This document shows positions 10,742 to 22,143 of a stretch of 64,000 bases of DNA, piece after piece. The stretch is from Bimuria novae-zelandiae CBS 107.79. Taxonomy: Eukaryota > Ascomycota > Dothideomycetes > Pleosporales > Didymosphaeriaceae. The stretch spans positions 289,849 to 353,848 of the forward strand of contig ML976691.1 in NCBI GenBank assembly GCA_010015655.1, in the 5' to 3' direction. Below the pieces are notes generated by a model. That model had not been told where the DNA came from. It saw only the letters and a list, made by a program, of their open reading frames with translations, and did no database searches. The first letter of the stretch is position 1, and each line of letters starts with the position of its first letter. A program made the position numbers and the translations under genes.

Positions 10742-12172
10742 TTACACCTTGCTGGCCGCAACCTCAGAGACGGGCGTAGCCCGCGCACCCAGCGCCTTTT
10801 TGCTCACGAGCCTGAAGCCGCCGAGCAGCATGAACGCAGCGAGCGCACCTAGCACAACGGCAAGCGTGACGAACGCACCGATGACACCGCCAATAGTTGG
10901 AGACATGCCGCTGCCCCCATCGTTGCTGCTAGCACTCGCAGGCCCATCGGTGCCGTCCTGAGCAAACTGCGCGCACTTTCCGGTCGTGGAGCCGCACTTG
11001 GTGCACCACTGCTCGGTGGTCGAGACAGCGAACTTGTTCATGTTGCGCGAGAAGTCGTTCCACGAGAGAGAGTTGTCGTTGCCGCCGAAGAGAGGGTACA
11101 CGGTTGGCTCGCTGGTGTTGGACGCCGTGCCGTTGTGGAAGAGGAAGCGCACCTGGAGGTCCTCGGTGGCGGGGAAGCCATTCGAAGCATCAGCGTTAGT
11201 GAAGAGTTCAAACACCATGGAGGAGGCATAGTCCGTCACGCCGTAAAAGTCAGAGTTCGCGTGCGGGAGGTCCGCAAGGCCGAAGAAGGAGAGGAAGGTA
11301 GCGTAGGCGCCGAACTGGATGCCGAATTTGTCGCCGCTGGAACCAGACTGGCCGGATTGGATGGTCGTGTTCAAGTACTTGAGGACCTCGCCTGCGAGCT
11401 GCATGCCCGAGATGGCACGGATGTCGTTGGACGCATTGTACGCGAGACCATACTCGTGGGCATCAGCGAGAGTGCGGAGCTGGAAGAGAGTCTCGTTGGT
11501 GAGGACATCAGAGGAGGGGATGGATGAGTTGTGGATCTCGGCTACATTGATCAGGTCGTAGACAACGTAGGCGTTCTTGAAGTTGATGTCCTCCTCATCG
11601 AGGGTATCGTTCACAACAGGAACGAGCGCATCGTAGAACGCAGTGGTCTTTTCAGAGAGATCCTTGTACTCTGCGCTGTCGAAGAAGGCATTGGAGCTGG
11701 TTTTGGCATTGGCGCAGCTGGAGGCATCCTGGAGCCAGCCGTTGTCTTCGCTGCCAGCGCCAGTGTCGACAGTGTTGATGGGGATCAGTTGATAGCCGTC
11801 CATGGGAGCTTGGACTTCCTCTCCATCGGCTAGAGTCTGCACTGTCCTGACAGGAGGGTACAGGCCTTGCAAGAAGCCCTGCGCGGACGTCTGGAGCACA
11901 TTGTCGACCGGAGCAGTAACTGCAAGCTGGGAGAGCTTAACAGTGTCCTCGTTGATTCCTTTGATCTTGGAGTCGCCAGTCAGGTACCGGGAGCGGTAGT
12001 ACTGCCCAGAGGTGTAGACTTGCTCGTATCCCAGAGCAGTGAGGTTCGTTGGCGCCAATACCTTGGGAGTACGGTCACCATGACGGTGGAACATGTACGC
12101 TCCCAGTACAGTCTCCGCGGCTTCAGCCGAAGCGAAGGCGGACGCAAGCGTGAGGGCAGCGGCGAACTGCAT
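10742..12172 (-). CDS. Histidine acid phosphatase, secreted and membrane-anchored
   Basis: Branch-2 histidine phosphatase (acid phosphatase/phytase superfamily), hydrolysing phosphomonoesters outside the cell or in the secretory path. Single exon of 476 aa. Signal peptide from ATG 12172 (MQFAAALTLASAFASAEA), then the catalytic RHGDRTP motif at about residue 33, many N-glycosylation sites, and a second conserved region with ADAHEYG and PHANSDFYG. The C-terminus has a glycine-rich linker, one hydrophobic segment (GVIGAFVTLAVVLGALAAFM) and a short basic tail, so it is probably a type I membrane protein facing the lumen or wall. The open frame extends upstream to 12388, but the signal peptide fixes the start. 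Confidence 0.88.
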   Translation of the reverse strand: MQFAAALTLASAFASAEAAETVLGAYMFHRHGDRTPKVLAPTNLTALGYEQVYTSGQYYRSRYLTGDSKIKGINEDTVKLSQLAVTAPVDNVLQTSAQGFLQGLYPPVRTVQTLADGEEVQAPMDGYQLIPINTVDTGAGSEDNGWLQDASSCANAKTSSNAFFDSAEYKDLSEKTTAFYDALVPVVNDTLDEEDINFKNAYVVYDLINVAEIHNSSIPSSDVLTNETLFQLRTLADAHEYGLAYNASNDIRAISGMQLAGEVLKYLNTTIQSGQSGSSGDKFGIQFGAYATFLSFFGLADLPHANSDFYGVTDYASSMVFELFTNADASNGFPATEDLQVRFLFHNGTASNTSEPTVYPLFGGNDNSLSWNDFSRNMNKFAVSTTEQWCTKCGSTTGKCAQFAQDGTDGPASASSNDGGSGMSPTIGGVIGAFVTLAVVLGALAAFMLLGGFRLVSKKALGARATPVSEVAASKV

Positions 12173-12530
12173 CTTGACAGCCCGCGGATTTTTGCGGAAA
12201 GGAAGTGAAGCCGACCAGAAGCAATTGACGAAGCAGCAGCATTCTTCTAGTAACGAGTCCACCGGCCGGTCGCCGGAGATGGCTCGATTCTGCACAGAAA
12301 GGACATCGATAGCTCTCCAAGCCGTCCCAATAGGAAGCGGTGGTACGTAGCGGGGTAGGGAAGAGCTTCCACAAGTCGTTTGGTGCATGCAGCGTTGGGA
12401 GGGGCGGATAAGTGGGGGTTAGTCTGGACACCGCGCCGGCAGGATTATCTGTTGGAATAACCAGTCTGAACACGAGTGGCAGCGATATCCCATTCCAATT
12501 CGTAATGGTATCTACATACTTGCCGCTTAC
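12173..12530. other. Intergenic, phosphatase promoter
   Basis: About 360 bp between two same-strand genes. No further feature supported. Confidence 0.4.
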
Positions 12531-13649
12531 TCAGTCCTCCTCAGCACCATACAGGATCTCGCAAACACCCCCAATTGGTACGTCCATGACTGCATCGGTG
12601 CTAATGCTCCAGTAGCTCTTCCAATCCACTTCCTCAGCGGGGCTGAACTGATATGCCGATATCGTATTTCTTCGACTGCCATTCGCGCTAGCTGTCCCAG
12701 ACTTTTCTTTCCCATGTCCCAGGCTAAGACCATGCCGAACTATGTTCCCCGTCCGTCTGTCGATCAAAGCGATCTGGGCTGTCTCGTCGACGAGATTCTC
12801 GCAACTGCTCATCGGCAGCGTGAGGTGTTGCGTATTGTAGCTCGCCAGGGCTATGTAGATGTAGATTACTAGAGCTACGAGCCAGCATGGCACAGCCAGA
12901 GCCCACCAGCGATTGGGATAGTAATGAATGCCCATCTGGTGCAGCAGCGGAGACGGGACGTAGGCCCACACAATGTACAGCAGAAAGGCTGCAGAGCTAG
13001 CGAGATATAGCGCAAAGCCATAGTACTCGTAAGTGGGTACCTTCGGAGACGCCCGCGGAACCAATGGCGCGTGTCGCGCAGACTTTGTGATGCTGGCGAG
13101 GTTGGTCGTAGACGCGGGCGCGCTGGAGCCCCCCGTGACGACGCTGGGAACATCTACATCGGAGGATTCTGGTGTTGTACGTCGCGATGTTGCTGTGCTG
13201 AATGAGGGCCGAAGAAGTGACGTCAACGAGGGAGAGGGAGGAAGCGGCACCGGCGGCCGATTGTAGAAGGGTGGGAACAGCGAGCTGGCCGCATGTGGGA
13301 GTTGACCGTGTAATGATTGTGTCACAGACACATCGTCCTCGTCGTCGGATCCGGAGCCCTCGGACTCTTCTAATGCATGGAAATTCTCCTCTTCTTCATC
13401 CTCGTTTTTCAGACCGTGCTCGACAGACACAGGCTCCGATGGTGATGCATGATGGGCAGACGAAGGTGGGCTGATGGCTGGCTCCTCGTTGACTGGCGTA
13501 TGTGGTGATGTAGGACTCGGTGTGGACTTGGACAGGAATCCAGCAGGTACCAGCTTGCCTCTGTTTTTGGGATGCATGAGGTTGGGGAAAGCAATTCTAT
13601 TAAGTGGAAAGCGTCCCTTCGCACGCAATGATGGCTTGGATTTCGACAT
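12531..13649 (-). CDS. GPI19: PIG-P/Gpi19 subunit of GPI-GlcNAc transferase
   Basis: Subunit of the ER complex that transfers GlcNAc to phosphatidylinositol, the first step of GPI-anchor synthesis. Single exon, 372 aa, start ATG 13649. The C-terminal half carries the PIG-P domain: TYEYYGFALYLASS opens the first membrane segment, SPLLHQMGIHYYPNRWWALA links to the second, and the domain ends with the WKSYWSISTDAVMDVPI block. The first 220 residues are a disordered, Ser/Pro/acidic extension not found in the roughly 140-aa yeast protein, although filamentous fungi often have one. Neighbours are unrelated. Confidence 0.88.
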   Translation of the reverse strand: MSKSKPSLRAKGRFPLNRIAFPNLMHPKNRGKLVPAGFLSKSTPSPTSPHTPVNEEPAISPPSSAHHASPSEPVSVEHGLKNEDEEEENFHALEESEGSGSDDEDDVSVTQSLHGQLPHAASSLFPPFYNRPPVPLPPSPSLTSLLRPSFSTATSRRTTPESSDVDVPSVVTGGSSAPASTTNLASITKSARHAPLVPRASPKVPTYEYYGFALYLASSAAFLLYIVWAYVPSPLLHQMGIHYYPNRWWALAVPCWLVALVIYIYIALASYNTQHLTLPMSSCENLVDETAQIALIDRRTGNIVRHGLSLGHGKEKSGTASANGSRRNTISAYQFSPAEEVDWKSYWSISTDAVMDVPIGGVCEILYGAEED

Positions 13650-14078
13650 CTGGCCGAGTTCTGATTGGTCGTGGGCGTACTTGAACACCTGTTCACGGGC
13701 GCACAATATCGCGCGCTATAAACAACATTAAAGAATGCAACTAGCCTGATCATTCCATATCTTGACCAGGAGCAGTCTCTAATGCTCGTGCTAATTTCGA
13801 AAATCGAACCAAACTATCATGTGTGTGTTGCTCTGTTACCATGTTACTCGGCATGACACGTCTTTGAGGATACCTAGGTATCCAAGTGTTGCTGGATACG
13901 CGTGAACGTTACAAGAAATTGCAAATCCAACTTTTAATACACAATGATACTATCAGACCCTGACATCCAGCAAGAAGGATAGTGGGAGGAACGAGGTTAA
14001 GCTTAGACGGGATGACGTCGGGCAGCATCGGAAGCGTTCCGCGACGTCCAGAAAATCTTCCACAACACCAACACCACA
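13650..14078. promoter_or_regulatory. Divergent promoter region
   Basis: A 430-bp space between the starts of GPI19 (minus) and the ABHD11-like hydrolase (plus), so it must hold both promoters. No specific motif is claimed. Confidence 0.5.
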
Positions 14079-15068
14079 ATGCGCACGCTCTACCGGAGCT
14101 TGCAGCCCATCTGCACACCTCTCATACACCCCAAGCACACGACCCGAATATCTCCCACGCAATTGCCACCATGGACGCGCTCATTCCACGCGTCTGCCAC
14201 CTGCAGGACCCTCGACCTAGCATACACTCTCCACGATGAGCACGGAAAAGCTCAAGGCGCCCCGATACTGATCCTCCACGGCCTCTTCGGCAGCAAGAAG
14301 AACAACCGGAGCGTGAGCAAGTACGAGCGCCCTCCCACTACAAGCCCACAAAGCTGATAGGTTATTTCCAGCGCCCTCGCCCGTAGCCTCTCCCGCCCCG
14401 TGTACGCCATCGACCTGCGCAACCACGGCGACTCCCCGCACGACAAAACGCACAACTACACCGCGCTAGCCGAAGACGTCGAAGCCTTCCTGCAGAAACA
14501 CTCGCTCAAAGACGCAACCCTCATCGGGCACTCGATGGGCGCGAAGACCGTCATGGCCGTCGCCCTGCGCAACCCCTCCTCCTGCGCCAACATCGTCGCC
14601 GTCGACAACGCCCCCGTCGACGCAGCCCTCGCCTCCGACTTCCCCGCCTACGTAGAGGGCATGCGACGCATCGAAGCGCTACAACCCACGAGCCAAAAGG
14701 CCGCCGACGAGATCCTCACGCCGTACGCGAAAGACCTCCCAGTCCGCCAATTCCTACTCACGAACCTGGTGCGTGCCCCCGGACAGCCGGTCAAGTGGCG
14801 CATACCCGTGAAGACGCTTGCGAACGCGCTGGACGACATGGCGGATTTCCCGTTTAACAACCCCGATGAGGCGCGGTTTAGCAAGCGGGCGCTGTTTATA
14901 AGGGGCACGCGGAGCCATTATGTGAGCGATGAGACGCTGCCGATTATCGGGCGGTTTTTCCCTAGATTCGAGCTTGTGGACGTGGAGGCTGGGCATTGGG
15001 TTATTAGTGAGAAGCCTGAGGAGTTCCTCAAGGCAGTAACCAACTTTCTGCAAGAGAAGGAGGAGTGA
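14079..15068 (+). CDS. Mitochondrial alpha/beta hydrolase, ABHD11/Imo32-like
   Basis: Alpha/beta-hydrolase of the ABHD11 (yeast Imo32) type; serine hydrolase of mitochondria with ill-defined substrate. Exons 14079-14320 and 14372-15068 (intron 51 nt, phase 2) give 312 aa. The first 45 residues are basic and hydroxylated with RSFHAS, a typical mitochondrial presequence. Then come LHGLFGSKKNNRS (oxyanion HG), DLRNHGDSPH, the nucleophile elbow GHSMGAK, a distal Asp/Glu region and the catalytic His in AGHWVISEKP. Start is the first ATG, just before the presequence. Shares a divergent promoter with GPI19. Confidence 0.88.
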
Positions 15069-15965
15069 GGTTGGTTGTAAGAGTACAGAGCATGTTTGGG
15101 AATGGGCGGTGTCGCGAGTATGAAGGGTGTTGATATCAGTATCTGGATAGAGATTATAAGAGCGATGCCGACTTCCTGATCCACATGAATAGAGCATTAT
15201 CCACACATTCTGACCAACATCTTCTTTGCACGCTGCCTACGCGTGATTCCACACCGCATGAAACCCCAATCTCCACGCAGCCCTCCACTAACGCAGGGGC
15301 CTCCCAAAGCATCACCACCGTCCCGCGCCGCCTCAGCTCGCCCATCCTTCCAGAAAGCCATCCCTCGCTTCGGTAGCACCGCCCAGAGCTAGGGCGATCA
15401 TTCATGCACTCGAATGTGTCTCTTGCTGTTTCGGTACGACCCTGCATGTCGCCTTCAAAGCTCGGAAAAAGGAAAAACTATGCTTCAAGCGAGAACGCCT
15501 CCCTCTCCAAACCCGACAGTCACAAGAGAACATTGCAAATGCATGGTGATTCGTGCAAGAAAACAACACAGCCGCCCGCCTCGCTGCTTACTAATTAATC
15601 CCATCACCACCACCACCACCACCACCACCACCACCACCACGGTGGTGTGTACGTATACCTCCTATATGCTAGCTAAAACAACGTATTGGGTATCTGAGAC
15701 GCGCACAAGAAAAACCACAACCCCATCAAGCCTAACAAACCCATCAGTGATAAGAAAACAATTATGCTATGCCTCGCGGCGGTGATGTCTAATCGGATAG
15801 AAGGTCATCAATCCGATGGTCTTCCCTTCTCCCGGACACTTTTGTATAAAACGACGATATGACGCGAAAAAACGAGGGTGAACAAAACGCCGCTACTCCG
15901 TGCTGAGGAAAGTCTAGATGAGGTGAGGTGTGGCTGAGAGGATAGAGTGAGGAAGGGACGGGAGC
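15069..15965. other. Intergenic with microsatellite
   Basis: Convergent 3' ends. Contains the (CAC)12 tract listed separately; no supported gene. Confidence 0.45.
15605..15640. repeat. (CAC)12 microsatellite
   Basis: Twelve perfect CAC units followed at once by GGTGGTGTG, so the end can fold back on the tract. It lies in non-coding DNA between convergent genes. Confidence 0.95.
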
Positions 15966-17326
15966 CTAGCTCTCCGTAGCGATGGGCGAGGAGGAAGCGT
16001 GGACCTGGAAGGTGGGTGTCGTGGGGTAGTTTTGATCGGGGGGAGGGCCGTTGTGGAAGCTGTCGCCGTGAGTATTGGGGCGCGAAGCCGTGCTGTTGTC
16101 GGGCCCGAGGTGGGGGTCTGGGATCTGGATGTCGAGCTGGGGCTTGTCAGTTCAACTTCACCTAAGCATGGATAGAATTTTCCATAAAGCACTCACGGTT
16201 AAGTACCCCGTCCGCCGCAGAGGAATGATCCTTATGCCGTCCTTTTTCCCAACGGTGCTATTCCAGTCCTCGATCCAGCCCTCCAGCTCCGCCAACTTCC
16301 GCTTCACTCCCGTGAGGCCCGCGTCGTCCCACAGCCAGAACGTGGCCACGCCCATGACGGCATCCAGCCACGCGCGGAAGCTGAAGGGATCGAACGCCTT
16401 GACCAAGCTATCGTTGATCTTCTGAATAATTTTCCTAAAATCCTGCTCTCCAATGAGCGGGTCCAGGATCTCTGGGTAGAGATTAGCATAGGTCGGCGCC
16501 AGATCGCCCTTAACCATCCAGTCGCGTTTTATCCGTATGATGCGCGTGCTGTCGTACAATGGCGAGTTCAGAGGCACGTGTGGATTCGGATGCGGGAAGC
16601 ACGGATGCGAGGGCCCCCAGGGAAACTCTGAAGCGTCGTCGCCGTCACCCTGCTCGTTGGAATGCATCGAGGTTGGCCGTGAGGGCAAGGAGGCACGCGT
16701 GGGCTGCTTCGTGATGGTCGCGCCGGCCTCGACGTCGTTCGCGCGGGCACCCGGGACGGGCGCCTGCGGTGCTTCGTCTGCAAGGGCGGGCTCGTGTTCC
16801 ATGGCGAGACCCGGCGTCGGCGGCTGCGAGTCGATATGCAGGCTCCTGCGATCGTGCGGAAGGCCGATGCTCGTGCGACTGCTGTCACCGCCCGTGGAAC
16901 GTTCAACAGCGAGCGACGACGGCGCAGGGCTCAGGCGGCTCGGGCGCTGCTGCGACAGCGTCAACAGCGGGTACTCGTCGCGCGTGCCCGACTGCGGGCG
17001 TTGCACAGGGACGTTGGGCCCGTCGCGGGTCTCGGTGCGCGGCTGTTGGTGTTGCTGGTGCTGCTGCTGATGCAGCACGGCGAGGTTCCGCGGTGACGAA
17101 TTGACGGGGTTCCAGAGGCGCGATGCGGGCGGGCGGGGCGGCGCTGCGTAGAGCGAGCGGAGGCCGAACAGGCGGTTGGTTATCGACCAGCGGGCTGGCA
17201 GAGTCGCAGCGGGGGGGCCGTCGTGGGACGCCGTTGTGAAGCGTGGAGAGGTTTTTGCGATACAGAGGAGTCGGCGCAAAGTGCAGGTGCTCCGACGGGC
17301 GCGCTGGTCTGGGCAGAGACAGGCAT
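15966..17326 (-). CDS. ERF4: Erf4/Golgin-A7 family palmitoyltransferase cofactor
   Basis: Cofactor of the Erf2-type DHHC palmitoyltransferase that modifies Ras at the ER/Golgi. The family domain is clear: FPWGPSHPCFPHPNPHVPLN, then RDWMVKGDLAPTYANLYP and FDPFSFRAWLDAVMGVATFW. The 3' exon is 15966-16142, joined through a 54-nt intron (16143-16196) to the long exon. The N-terminal half is Q/P/S-rich and disordered. The start is a problem: the main frame has no ATG before 16802, yet upstream residues look coding. An ATG at 17324-17326 gives a good N-terminus in another frame, and one extra base in the 7-G run at 17211-17217 would join the two (about 435 aa). Confidence 0.8.
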
Positions 17327-18816
17327 GGAGAGAGACCAAACAACACCACGATACGTGCAGCAGCGTCAAGAGAACAGAAGTGTAAGTATTGTAGAAGAGT
17401 TCCTGTGGTGGGGCCAGCACCGGTATGCTAAGCAATGGCCTTGACAGAAAAGCCACACAGGATGTTCCTGTCCAACTTTGTCCCGGCACAGGCACGACCG
17501 TGTGCAGAAGAAACAAACTTTAGCGTCATACCCGACCCTCAATGCATCCCTCGCCCTACTTATTCAACAACTCCCCCTGCTTCACGCCTCGAAAGCCCAT
17601 CGTAACGCGACAATAGCTGCCCTTTGCTTTCGTCGGGACATGCATCCCTCGTTTCGCTTCCCGCGCTATTGGCCGCCTTACACCTCGTACCTTGCGTCCC
17701 ACCCTCTCTCCTTGCCTCCGCAGTTACCCACCGCTGGCCATGACGCAACAATAAAAGGTACCAGTTCCGCCAGTTCCTGGCCATCCTCAACGCTCCAGAC
17801 CATCGACGCCCCATCCGCCCTGGGTTCGAACCAGCGCCATCCCTCCGGCTCCCTCGCGGAGCGCCCTCCGTCTCCTAATCGCCCGCCACCGGGCCAATTT
17901 CTCCGCCTCATGCCGTCCCCCCCCCCCCCCCCCCCCCCTGCCTGCGCCATTTCCTCGACCATGTTGTGAACTGACTAGTGCAACACACGAGCATCATCCC
18001 TTCTCGGCCTGCGCATTTCCACTGTTTTTCCACTGTTCCGCAGAACCCGGTGACCCTCGGGAATGGGTACGTCATATGATATATGCAGGTCATGCCTCGG
18101 CAGTCTGCCATGGAAATGATGCTGTGCAATGCATCTATTTCGAGCAGCTATGTATCTTGGACTTTGGCAGCAATTTCTTTGGTAGCAATTTCCTTACTGC
18201 GCAAACGAGATCGATCAACTTCGGCGAATACAAGCGTACGAGTAATCAATTACTGTATTACGTATTATGATGCTATGCCAATATTGGTTTCCGAGTAGGG
18301 ATACATGATGATGTCCTTGTAAAAATCGTACCTTGAGCTCGTGCCATACATACGCTCGTGCCCCTCAGAACCATGGCCATCCTCTCACACCCACGAAAAA
18401 GTCGCAGATACATAGCGCGCTAGCCATGTCCTCCCAGAACCAACCAAAGCACGCCAAGCAGAACCAAGCAAAGTACGTCAAGTCACCCCAGGCTAATCTG
18501 TGGTTTTTTTTTTGCGAGGGCGTGAGTGACCATCGTACCCGCCGTGCGTACGTAGCCCGTCATTCCGTGCCAACCATAAACACATGTAGGAGAAAGGGAG
18601 TAAAAGTCCTTGTGCTGAACCGAAAAGACGTGCGCCCATTATACCTCCAAGTCCAAATGATGGATGTCGTCCGTCTAGGGTATCGTGTCCTCCATGCCTG
18701 TACCTGTCCCTAATCCCCGAAGACCGCCAGTAGAATCCATAAAATGTACCCGCCCTACCCATAACAAAAAGGAGTGTTAAAAGACGTCCCGTCGACGTCT
18801 ATAAATGAGATATTGC
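17327..18816. other. Intergenic, C/T-rich
   Basis: About 1.5 kb upstream of the Erf4 gene and downstream of the 7-TM gene. C/T-rich, with a 22-base poly(C) at 17917-17938. Short frames look random. No gene supported. Confidence 0.45.
17917..17938. repeat. Poly(C)22 homopolymer
   Basis: Twenty-two consecutive C. Its exact length in the assembly should not be trusted. Confidence 0.9.
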
Positions 18817-21800
18817 TCACGCGTTCTTGTTTGCCGCGGCCTGCATGCGACGCATGGCGTCGCGGTGTGCATCCAGCATTTGACTGCTTCGCATCATGGT
18901 GCGTTGCATCGACTCGCGTTGCTGCGCGAGGATGGCTTGTTGCTGCTGCTCCATCTCTTTCTGCCTCTTTGCGTTCACCAAGGCTGCGCGCTGTTCCTGT
19001 TCTCGCGTCACCACGTTGTGCCTAAGCGTCCCGTTGTGTTGCGTTGAGTCTCGCCACCCGGAAAGAAGCTCTTCCCTCTTCCCTTCGGAGCCTGATCCCA
19101 CTGACCTCTTCGGTTGGTGCGAGTCGAACCCTTCGGCGACCGGGGGTGCTGCTGCCCAGCTGCTCTTTTGCCACTTCTGTGAGGCCGAGGGCGGCTTGTG
19201 ATGCTTCGGAGCGCGCTTACGCTGAGCCAGAGTCATGTCTTCATCTGCGGCTGCTGTGGCATCAATAGTGGACCCAACCAGTTGGTTGAAGTTTTGCGTA
19301 GAAACGCGGGTTCGCATGAGTGACTCGCGTTTGCCCATCAGAGTCTTGTTAGGCAGCTGTACGGGGCTAGATGAGATTCTTCTGCCGATGCTCTCGATCC
19401 CGGAAGCTTGTTGGGATCCCGAGAATCGGACGCTCTTAGCCCGAGAGCTTTGCCTGGATAAGACTGAAATATCGCCTTGAGACTGTCTGGCTGCGTTGGA
19501 ATTGATCTGCATGAATGCATTGTTTCTGTGTGCGTTGCTGCTGTCACTAGAGATTCGGTTCGAGGCCGGTTTGGCTACGGCGAACGGCTGTGCAATGCCT
19601 TCTGTCACAGGAGCAGGACACTCATGGTCGAGCTGAGCGCCGGGCGAGCTTGGTTCAGCGATTTCTCCCACTTCTGGCTTTTCCGCTGCTTCCAAGTGCT
19701 TCGCCCATTCATTGGTACGATACGATTGCGCTACTTTCGACAGGCGGGTTAGAAGAATGTTCGAAAGGTCTTCTGCAACGGATGCAGCTCGGTCGTCCTG
19801 TGAGCTCGCTGACGGGCTATCGGACTTCACAGAACTGGTGTTCACCAAGGTGTCGTGTCGCAGGTGAGGGCTCGGAGCGGATTCGCGTTTCGAGCGTGCA
19901 TCGTCAGGCTTTGGATTAGTGCTGACAGTCAGAGACTGACGAGGACCTTTTGCGGTAGGCGAGGCTGCCGTTTCCAGAGTTGTAGATTCCTCTGATGAAT
20001 CTGCTGCTTGTACATCAACTGTTGAAGTCGTGGGTGAAGTTGACGCATTCTCTTCCAGCGCGATACCGCTATCATCCCGTTCGTCATCACTCTCGGTAGC
20101 TTTCGAAGCACCATCTTCGCTCTTCTCCTTAGAATGCTGAGTTGCCGCATCTTCAAGTTCTCGGTTTGCGTCTACGGGAGAATGCGGCGGCGACAGACTC
20201 CGCAGAGATGTCTTGTCTTCTTCGTCCAACGTAGCTGCAACAGAGGACGCTCTGTCATCATCCAGCTGTGACATCATCACTATGTCTTCGGCTTGAAACC
20301 CAGCATCGGATGAATTGGTGGTCGAAAGGCGTTTCATCGTCGGCTTTCCGGACATACGGCGAACCAGAGAATGCGGATCCGTATTCTCTGGAACGGGAGG
20401 TTCCTCTCCGGTGTCAGGGAGGGCGTACACAGAGGCCTTATCTGAAGTCTGCGACTTTGCATCATCTTCTTGGAGGATCCGGAATGGGAGCGGTACAACG
20501 ACCGGGGGTGGTGGGGATGAGGGTTTTAGGGAGCTTGTGATGGATATCGAACGTGAGATACGCGAGGGAGGGACAGCTTCTGAAGACGCACGGGCACTGT
20601 TAGCACGGCTGATGTCAGTGGACAGAGTAGCAGCACGATCCCCGTGGAGTGGTGCTCCTGTTGCATCGATCTGCTGGATCTCCTCCTCCTGTACGGGCGC
20701 GACGGTCACAACGGCCTGTTTGCCAGCAGACCGCGTGAGGTCAGCACTGGATCCATAAGACGGTTCCTTCTCATTTAGACTTGATGACCGAGGCGTAGAT
20801 AGACTAGACTCGTCGCTCGAGCCAGCAAGGTTTTTCTCTCCGTAGGTGGCTTCCCATTGACGACGCTCTCTCTGGAATTTGTCTTCGATTTGCCGACCGC
20901 GTTCTTCCTCTTGCCTTTGTTGACTCTCTGCAACCTCCTGCTCATGCGCTTCCCTCTTAACTCGACGCTCCTTGATGAGCTTCCATAGCCGGAGTTGTGA
21001 AATGACTCCAAAGACAGTCAATATAATCACGCCAGCAAGCTCAGCTTTGAGACCCTTGCCAATGGGATAGGTGTTGGTGTTGAGAGGGAACACGTCGGGA
21101 TTCACATCTGTGACCGTTAGCGATACTTCTGATTTTTCACAATTGAGGAACGTTTTACCCCATAAGTAGAGCCAGAACTCTTTCCACCCCGCGCGACTGA
21201 AACAATCCACACCCAGCATTGTTATCGTAGCACCAGAGAACGAGATTGATCCGATGAGACCATATGTGCGAGTATAATGCGAGAACGACAGACAATATCC
21301 TGCAGCACTCATGCAGCCAATGAATATTGCCCGGCCTCCTGTTGAAGTGATCAAACCCCCCTCTTTCAGTGACAAGAACCACATGCTGAGGCAGTAGCCA
21401 CCCAGAAGACATCCTAGCCCTTCAGTGAGATCCGGGAAGATCAAGGCAAGGGCCCCAAATATGGCTCCGGTGACGAAGGCAGCCACGAAGAATGCGCCCT
21501 GAATCGCATTTGATACAGGCGGATTCATCAGATAGATGATGAGTACGGTGACGGCAAGAGCTGCCAGGTATGCTGCGGAGCCGAAGATATAGATCCTAGC
21601 GCTGTCAATAAATTTGTGACGGGACCAATTTGGCTTGGTCTTACCATTTGTTCTTGATGCCGACAACCGCATACGTTGCGCCTGAGATTAACAATAATAC
21701 ACCAATTAGTCCAAGAGCCGGCGTGATCTTTGGGTGAAGCGGAAGCGGGTCATCTAGAACTGAACCTTTAAGTGAACTCGCATTAGCCATATCCACTGAA

Positions 21801-22143
21801 CGCGAAAGAAAGGTTCTTCACCTTTTTTGGTGTCACCGGCAGCTTCATCCGACGTAGCCGTTGCGCTTGGTGGTGCTGAGATCGTGCTCGAGGTAGTAGA
21901 AATGGTTGAGCTGGGAGTGGGTTCCTTCGTTGTTGACTGATGATCAGAGACTGATCGCGCGGTAGAAGTCTCCCGGGTGCGTGACGTAGAAGATGGACGG
22001 GAAGACTCGTTTGCCGTAGATGCGGTAGTCGTAGGTCCATCTTCGTCCTGTCGACGCGCCAAACCGTGCTGGGGAGCTGCGGTGACCGTGTGGAGGCACA
22101 CGAGGAGCGCAATTGTGATTAAAAGTAGTCGAAAGGATCGCAT
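18817..22143 (-). CDS. TM7S3/TM198-like (DUF4203) 7-TM protein with long tail
   Basis: Exons 21822-22143, 21645-21765 and 18817-21595 (introns 56 and 49 nt, all phases agree) give 1073 aa. A signal peptide (MRSFRLLLITIALLVCLHTVTA) is followed by a Ser/Thr-rich luminal stretch of about 90 residues. Seven hydrophobic helices then run from about residue 120 to 370, the pattern of the fungal DUF4203/TM7S3-TM198 family. After the last helix comes a basic coiled-coil segment (QRQEEERGRQIEDKFQRERR). About 650 residues of disordered, Ser/Glu/Ala-rich cytosolic tail follow, ending in a short Q/R/M-rich helix. Function is unknown in fungi; a membrane scaffold or sensor is only a guess. Confidence 0.82.

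Noticed and set aside
16537..17104. Plus-strand frames over the Erf4 gene
   Set aside because: Antisense to a recognised domain; Gly/Arg-rich shadow of GC-rich codons.
17820..17835. GGGTTCGAACC resembling a tRNA T-arm
   Set aside because: No acceptor, D or anticodon stem can be drawn around it.
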